This document shows, piece after piece, positions 5,369 to 7,250 of a DNA stretch of 7,250 nucleotides (the stretch's first letter is position 1; every line of letters begins with the position of its first letter). The notes beneath the pieces were generated by a model, which saw only the letters and a program-made list of their open reading frames with translations, had not been told where the DNA came from and ran no database searches. A program made the position numbers and the translations under genes. The stretch is from contig JALFIK010000119.1 of the NCBI GenBank assembly GCA_022776205.1, positions 1 through 7,250 of the forward strand, given 5' to 3'. Source of the stretch: Eubacterium sp. (GTDB lineage Bacteria > Bacillota > Clostridia > Lachnospirales > Lachnospiraceae).

Positions 5369-6664
5369 GTGAAACCATATAAAGAGTTAACGAGGGAAGA
5401 ATTATTAGAATTACAGAGCAGTTTACAGGCGGCATACGAAGAGGAAAAGGGGAAGGGTCTGAAACTTGATATGTCAAGAGGAAAGCCGGGCAAGGAACAG
5501 CTTGACCTTTCCATGCCGATGATGAATGTGTTAAACGGTGAATCCGACATGAATACAGAAGATGGTACGGATGTGAGAAATTATGGCATTTTAGATGGAA
5601 TTCCGGAGGCAAAGAAACTTTTTGCCGATATGGTGGGAGCGAAACCGTCTCAGGTAATGGTTCTTGGAAATTCCAGTTTAAATATTATGTATGATTGTAT
5701 TGCCCGTGCGGAACTTTTCGGAATCATGGGAAACACACCATGGTCCAGACTTGATAAGGTAAAATTTTTATGCCCTGTTCCGGGATATGACCGTCATTTT
5801 GGTGTTACGCAGCAATTTGGGATTGAGATGATTAATATTCCGATGAATGAGGACGGTCCGGATATGGACATGGTAGAAAGTTATGTAAATAATGATCCTG
5901 CTGTGAAGGGAATCTGGTGTGTTCCGGTGTTTTCCAATCCGGGCGGAGTAGTTTATTCTGATGAGACAGTGAGAAGATTTGCCAATTTAAAACCGGCAGC
6001 TCCGGATTTTCGTATTTTCTGGGATAATGCTTATGGAATTCATTATCTGTATGATCTGCGGAATGATGAGGAGGCTGGTATTTTAAATATTCTCGAAGAA
6101 TGTGAGAAGGCGGGAAATCCGGATATGGTATATCAATTCTGTTCCACATCCAAGATTACCTTCCCAGGTGCCGGTGTGGCTGCACTTTCTTCTTCAGAAG
6201 AAAATATTGCGGATATAAAATCGAAAATGAAATGGCAGACGATTGGTCCGGACAAAGTCAATCAGTTGCGCCATGTTCGCTATTTTAAAGATATTAATGG
6301 GATGAAGGAACATATGAAACTTCATGCAGCCGTGATTCGTCCGAAATTTGAATTGGTTCTGAACACCCTTGAAAAAGAACTTGGCGGATTGGAAATTGCA
6401 TCCTGGAGCAAGCCTCTGGGAGGATATTTTATTTCCTTTAACGCCACGAATGGGTGTGCGAAGGCTATTGTAGCCAGATGTAAGGAGGCAGGACTTGTTC
6501 TTACGGGAGCGGGTGCCGCATTCCCATATGGAATTGACCCGGATGACTCGAATATCCGGATTGCACCGACGCTTCCATCAAAAGAGGAGCTGGCAGTTGC
6601 TACGAATCTCTTTGTAACCTGCGTCAAACTGGTTACGGTGGAAAAACTTCTGTCAGAAAAATAA
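5369..6664 (+). CDS. Class I PLP-dependent aminotransferase (subgroup Ic / MocR-like, probable aspartate aminotransferase)
   Basis: The protein has 431 residues. GTG 5369 follows AGGAGG (5356-5361) by 7 nt. Fold type I aminotransferase signatures: N-terminal DMSRGKPG (34-41), a characteristic substrate-site motif of this subgroup; GNSSLN near 102, for the PLP phosphate; Asn190 in SNPGG; Asp219 and Tyr222 in WDNAYG, which contact the PLP pyridine ring; Schiff-base Lys262 in STSKITFPG; and Arg397 in NIRIAPT, which binds the substrate alpha-carboxylate. All key residues are present, so the enzyme should be active, moving an amino group between an amino acid such as aspartate or alanine and 2-oxoglutarate in the cytoplasm. 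Exact substrate preference cannot be read from sequence; proteins of this subgroup are often annotated as aspartate aminotransferase or MocR-like aminotransferase. It has its own promoter and no close partner, so it is probably monocistronic. No convincing hairpin terminator follows. Confidence 0.93.
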   Translation: MKPYKELTREELLELQSSLQAAYEEEKGKGLKLDMSRGKPGKEQLDLSMPMMNVLNGESDMNTEDGTDVRNYGILDGIPEAKKLFADMVGAKPSQVMVLGNSSLNIMYDCIARAELFGIMGNTPWSRLDKVKFLCPVPGYDRHFGVTQQFGIEMINIPMNEDGPDMDMVESYVNNDPAVKGIWCVPVFSNPGGVVYSDETVRRFANLKPAAPDFRIFWDNAYGIHYLYDLRNDEEAGILNILEECEKAGNPDMVYQFCSTSKITFPGAGVAALSSSEENIADIKSKMKWQTIGPDKVNQLRHVRYFKDINGMKEHMKLHAAVIRPKFELVLNTLEKELGGLEIASWSKPLGGYFISFNATNGCAKAIVARCKEAGLVLTGAGAAFPYGIDPDDSNIRIAPTLPSKEELAVATNLFVTCVKLVTVEKLLSEK

Positions 6665-6712
6665 AAATAAATATGGAAAATAACCTTCTGCTGTATAAAT
6701 ATTGTACTAAAT

Positions 6713-6728
6713 TGGAAACATTGTTCCA
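6713..6728. promoter_or_regulatory. Short inverted repeat upstream of the hydrogenase-like gene
   Basis: TGGAA (6713-6717) and TTCCA (6724-6728) form a 5-bp inverted repeat around ACATTG. It lies at the expected -35 position of the extended -10 promoter at 6744-6752, where a regulator could block or aid RNA polymerase. The arms are short, so this is weak evidence. Confidence 0.25.
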
Positions 6729-6740
6729 GAAAATGAATTT

Positions 6741-6758
6741 TTGTGATATACTTAACAA
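6741..6758. promoter_or_regulatory. Rex-like redox operator
   Basis: The 18-base TTGTGATATACTTAACAA matches the length and layout of Rex repressor sites. Known consensus forms are TTGTTAA-N4-TTAACAA and TTGTGAA-N4-TTCACAA; the right arm here is an exact match to the first and TTGTGA matches the start of the second. It overlaps the candidate -10 box. Rex senses the NADH/NAD+ ratio and controls fermentation and hydrogenase genes in Gram-positive bacteria, which fits the gene downstream. Confidence 0.55.
6744..6752 (+). promoter_or_regulatory. Extended -10 promoter of the hydrogenase-like gene
   Basis: TGATATACT contains the extended -10 TGn followed by TATACT (6747-6752). The -35 (TTCCAG, 6724-6729, 17-nt spacing) is poor, as is usual for extended -10 promoters. 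The start site would be near 6759, with a leader of about 65 nt. The Rex-like operator covers this box, so bound Rex would block it. Confidence 0.45.
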
Positions 6759-6761
6759 GGC

Positions 6762-6790
6762 TTGATTTTTTTTAGACAAAATACTGTAAT
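6762..6790 (+). promoter_or_regulatory. Second candidate promoter for the hydrogenase-like gene
   Basis: TTGATT (6762-6767) and TGTAAT (6785-6790) are 17 nt apart and match sigma-A hexamers at four and five of six positions. It would start transcription near 6797, downstream of the Rex-like site. It is an alternative to, or acts in tandem with, the extended -10 promoter. Confidence 0.35.
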
Positions 6791-6823
6791 CCAATTTTTT
6801 ATAAAGAGCAGGAGGTTTTTTAT

Positions 6824-7250
6824 ATGAGAGGAGTCGAAACAAGGATTCAGGAGATCAGACACCGTATTTTTACGGAAGTTGCCCGAATGGCTTATCATAC
6901 GGAATGGCCGGTGGATAAAAGAATTGAGGAGCTGCCATATAAGATTATTCCGGGAGAGACGGGAAACTTTAGAAATGATGTATTTCTTGAGAGGGCCATT
7001 GTAGGAGAGAGACTTCGTCTTGCCATGGGGCTTCCATACAGAAGTGCTGCGGAGCCGGCACCGGTATCTGACGGGATTCAGGCGGCAGATCAGGCGGAAA
7101 CATACTATACACCTCCGCTGATCAATGTGATTAAGTTTGCATGTAATGCCTGTCCGGAAAAGAAAGTCCATGTTACAGATGGCTGCCAGGGCTGTCTTGC
7201 CCATCCCTGTATGGAAGTCTGTCCGAAAAATGCGATTTCTTTAGACAGAA
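6824..7250 (+). CDS. Monomeric group-B [FeFe]-hydrogenase-like protein, N-terminal part (3'-truncated by window)
   Basis: ATG 6824 follows AGGAGG (6810-6815) by 8 nt and the frame stays open to the window end, so 142 residues are visible. The start MRGVETRIQEIRHRIFTEVA and the region after it resemble the N-terminus of single-subunit [FeFe] hydrogenases of clostridial group B. A first cysteine pair CNACP (107, 110) is followed by VTDGCQGCLAHPCMEVCP with cysteines at 121, 124, 129 and 133, the CxxCx4CxxxCP pattern of a [4Fe-4S] ferredoxin cluster. The catalytic H-cluster motifs would lie downstream, so activity cannot be confirmed here; a ferredoxin-domain protein of another kind is the alternative. 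Group-B enzymes are thought to exchange electrons between ferredoxin and protons in the cytoplasm, releasing hydrogen during fermentation. The upstream Rex-like operator supports a redox-controlled fermentative role. Confidence 0.75.
   Translation, partial: MRGVETRIQEIRHRIFTEVARMAYHTEWPVDKRIEELPYKIIPGETGNFRNDVFLERAIVGERLRLAMGLPYRSAAEPAPVSDGIQAADQAETYYTPPLINVIKFACNACPEKKVHVTDGCQGCLAHPCMEVCPKNAISLDR

Noticed and set aside
5832..6149. 105-codon open frame on the minus strand
   Set aside because: It lies entirely inside the well-supported aminotransferase gene and has no recognisable motif.
6752..7204. 150-codon open frame on the minus strand
   Set aside because: It is antisense to the hydrogenase-like gene, has no recognisable domain and spans the promoter region.

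Overview
The window looks like a chromosomal segment of a Gram-positive anaerobe of class Clostridia, probably a Lachnospiraceae-type gut bacterium. The basis is moderate A+T richness, strong AGGAGG-type ribosome binding sites, GTG/TTG starts, a small cysteine-rich protein of the type seen in clostridia, a class I PLP aminotransferase of the subgroup Ic/MocR-like type, and the start of a monomeric group-B [FeFe]-hydrogenase-like protein. This placement is inference; there is no rRNA or other marker gene.

Positions 1-4011 (+) hold a tight five-gene operon that starts before the window. It encodes the C-terminal end of a PP2C-type phosphatase, a Ser/Thr kinase-like protein (HRD present, DFG replaced by DFD), a free-standing vWA protein with a DxTxS metal site, a 408-residue protein that appears to fuse a degenerate kinase-like domain to a degenerate vWA-like domain, and a small acidic protein with a possible beta-barrel segment. 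Gaps are 2 and 14 nt, followed by two 11-nt overlaps, so translation is probably coupled. Phosphatase, kinase and vWA together recall the TerY-P triad known from Ter stress-response systems. The fused pseudokinase-vWA protein suggests a scaffold joining the kinase and vWA partners. This is the most interesting part of the window.

Positions 4008-4577 (-) encode an unrecognised 189-residue protein convergent with the operon; the two stop codons share TTAA. The best terminator for this minus-strand gene lies inside the last operon gene, so the two transcripts should overlap antisense.

Positions 4682-5098 hold two small convergent genes, an unrecognised 56-residue charged protein (+) and a 73-residue protein with 15 cysteines (-). 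They are separated by a strong hairpin that can end transcription on both strands. A 270-nt A/T-rich intergenic region follows, with promoters for the cysteine-rich gene (-) and the aminotransferase (+).

Positions 5369-6664 (+) encode a complete aminotransferase. After a 159-nt gap carrying an 18-bp Rex-like operator on a promoter -10 box, the hydrogenase-like gene begins at 6824 and runs off the window. The Rex-like site fits NADH/NAD+ control of hydrogen metabolism.

No rRNA, tRNA, CRISPR array, insertion sequence or attachment site was seen.
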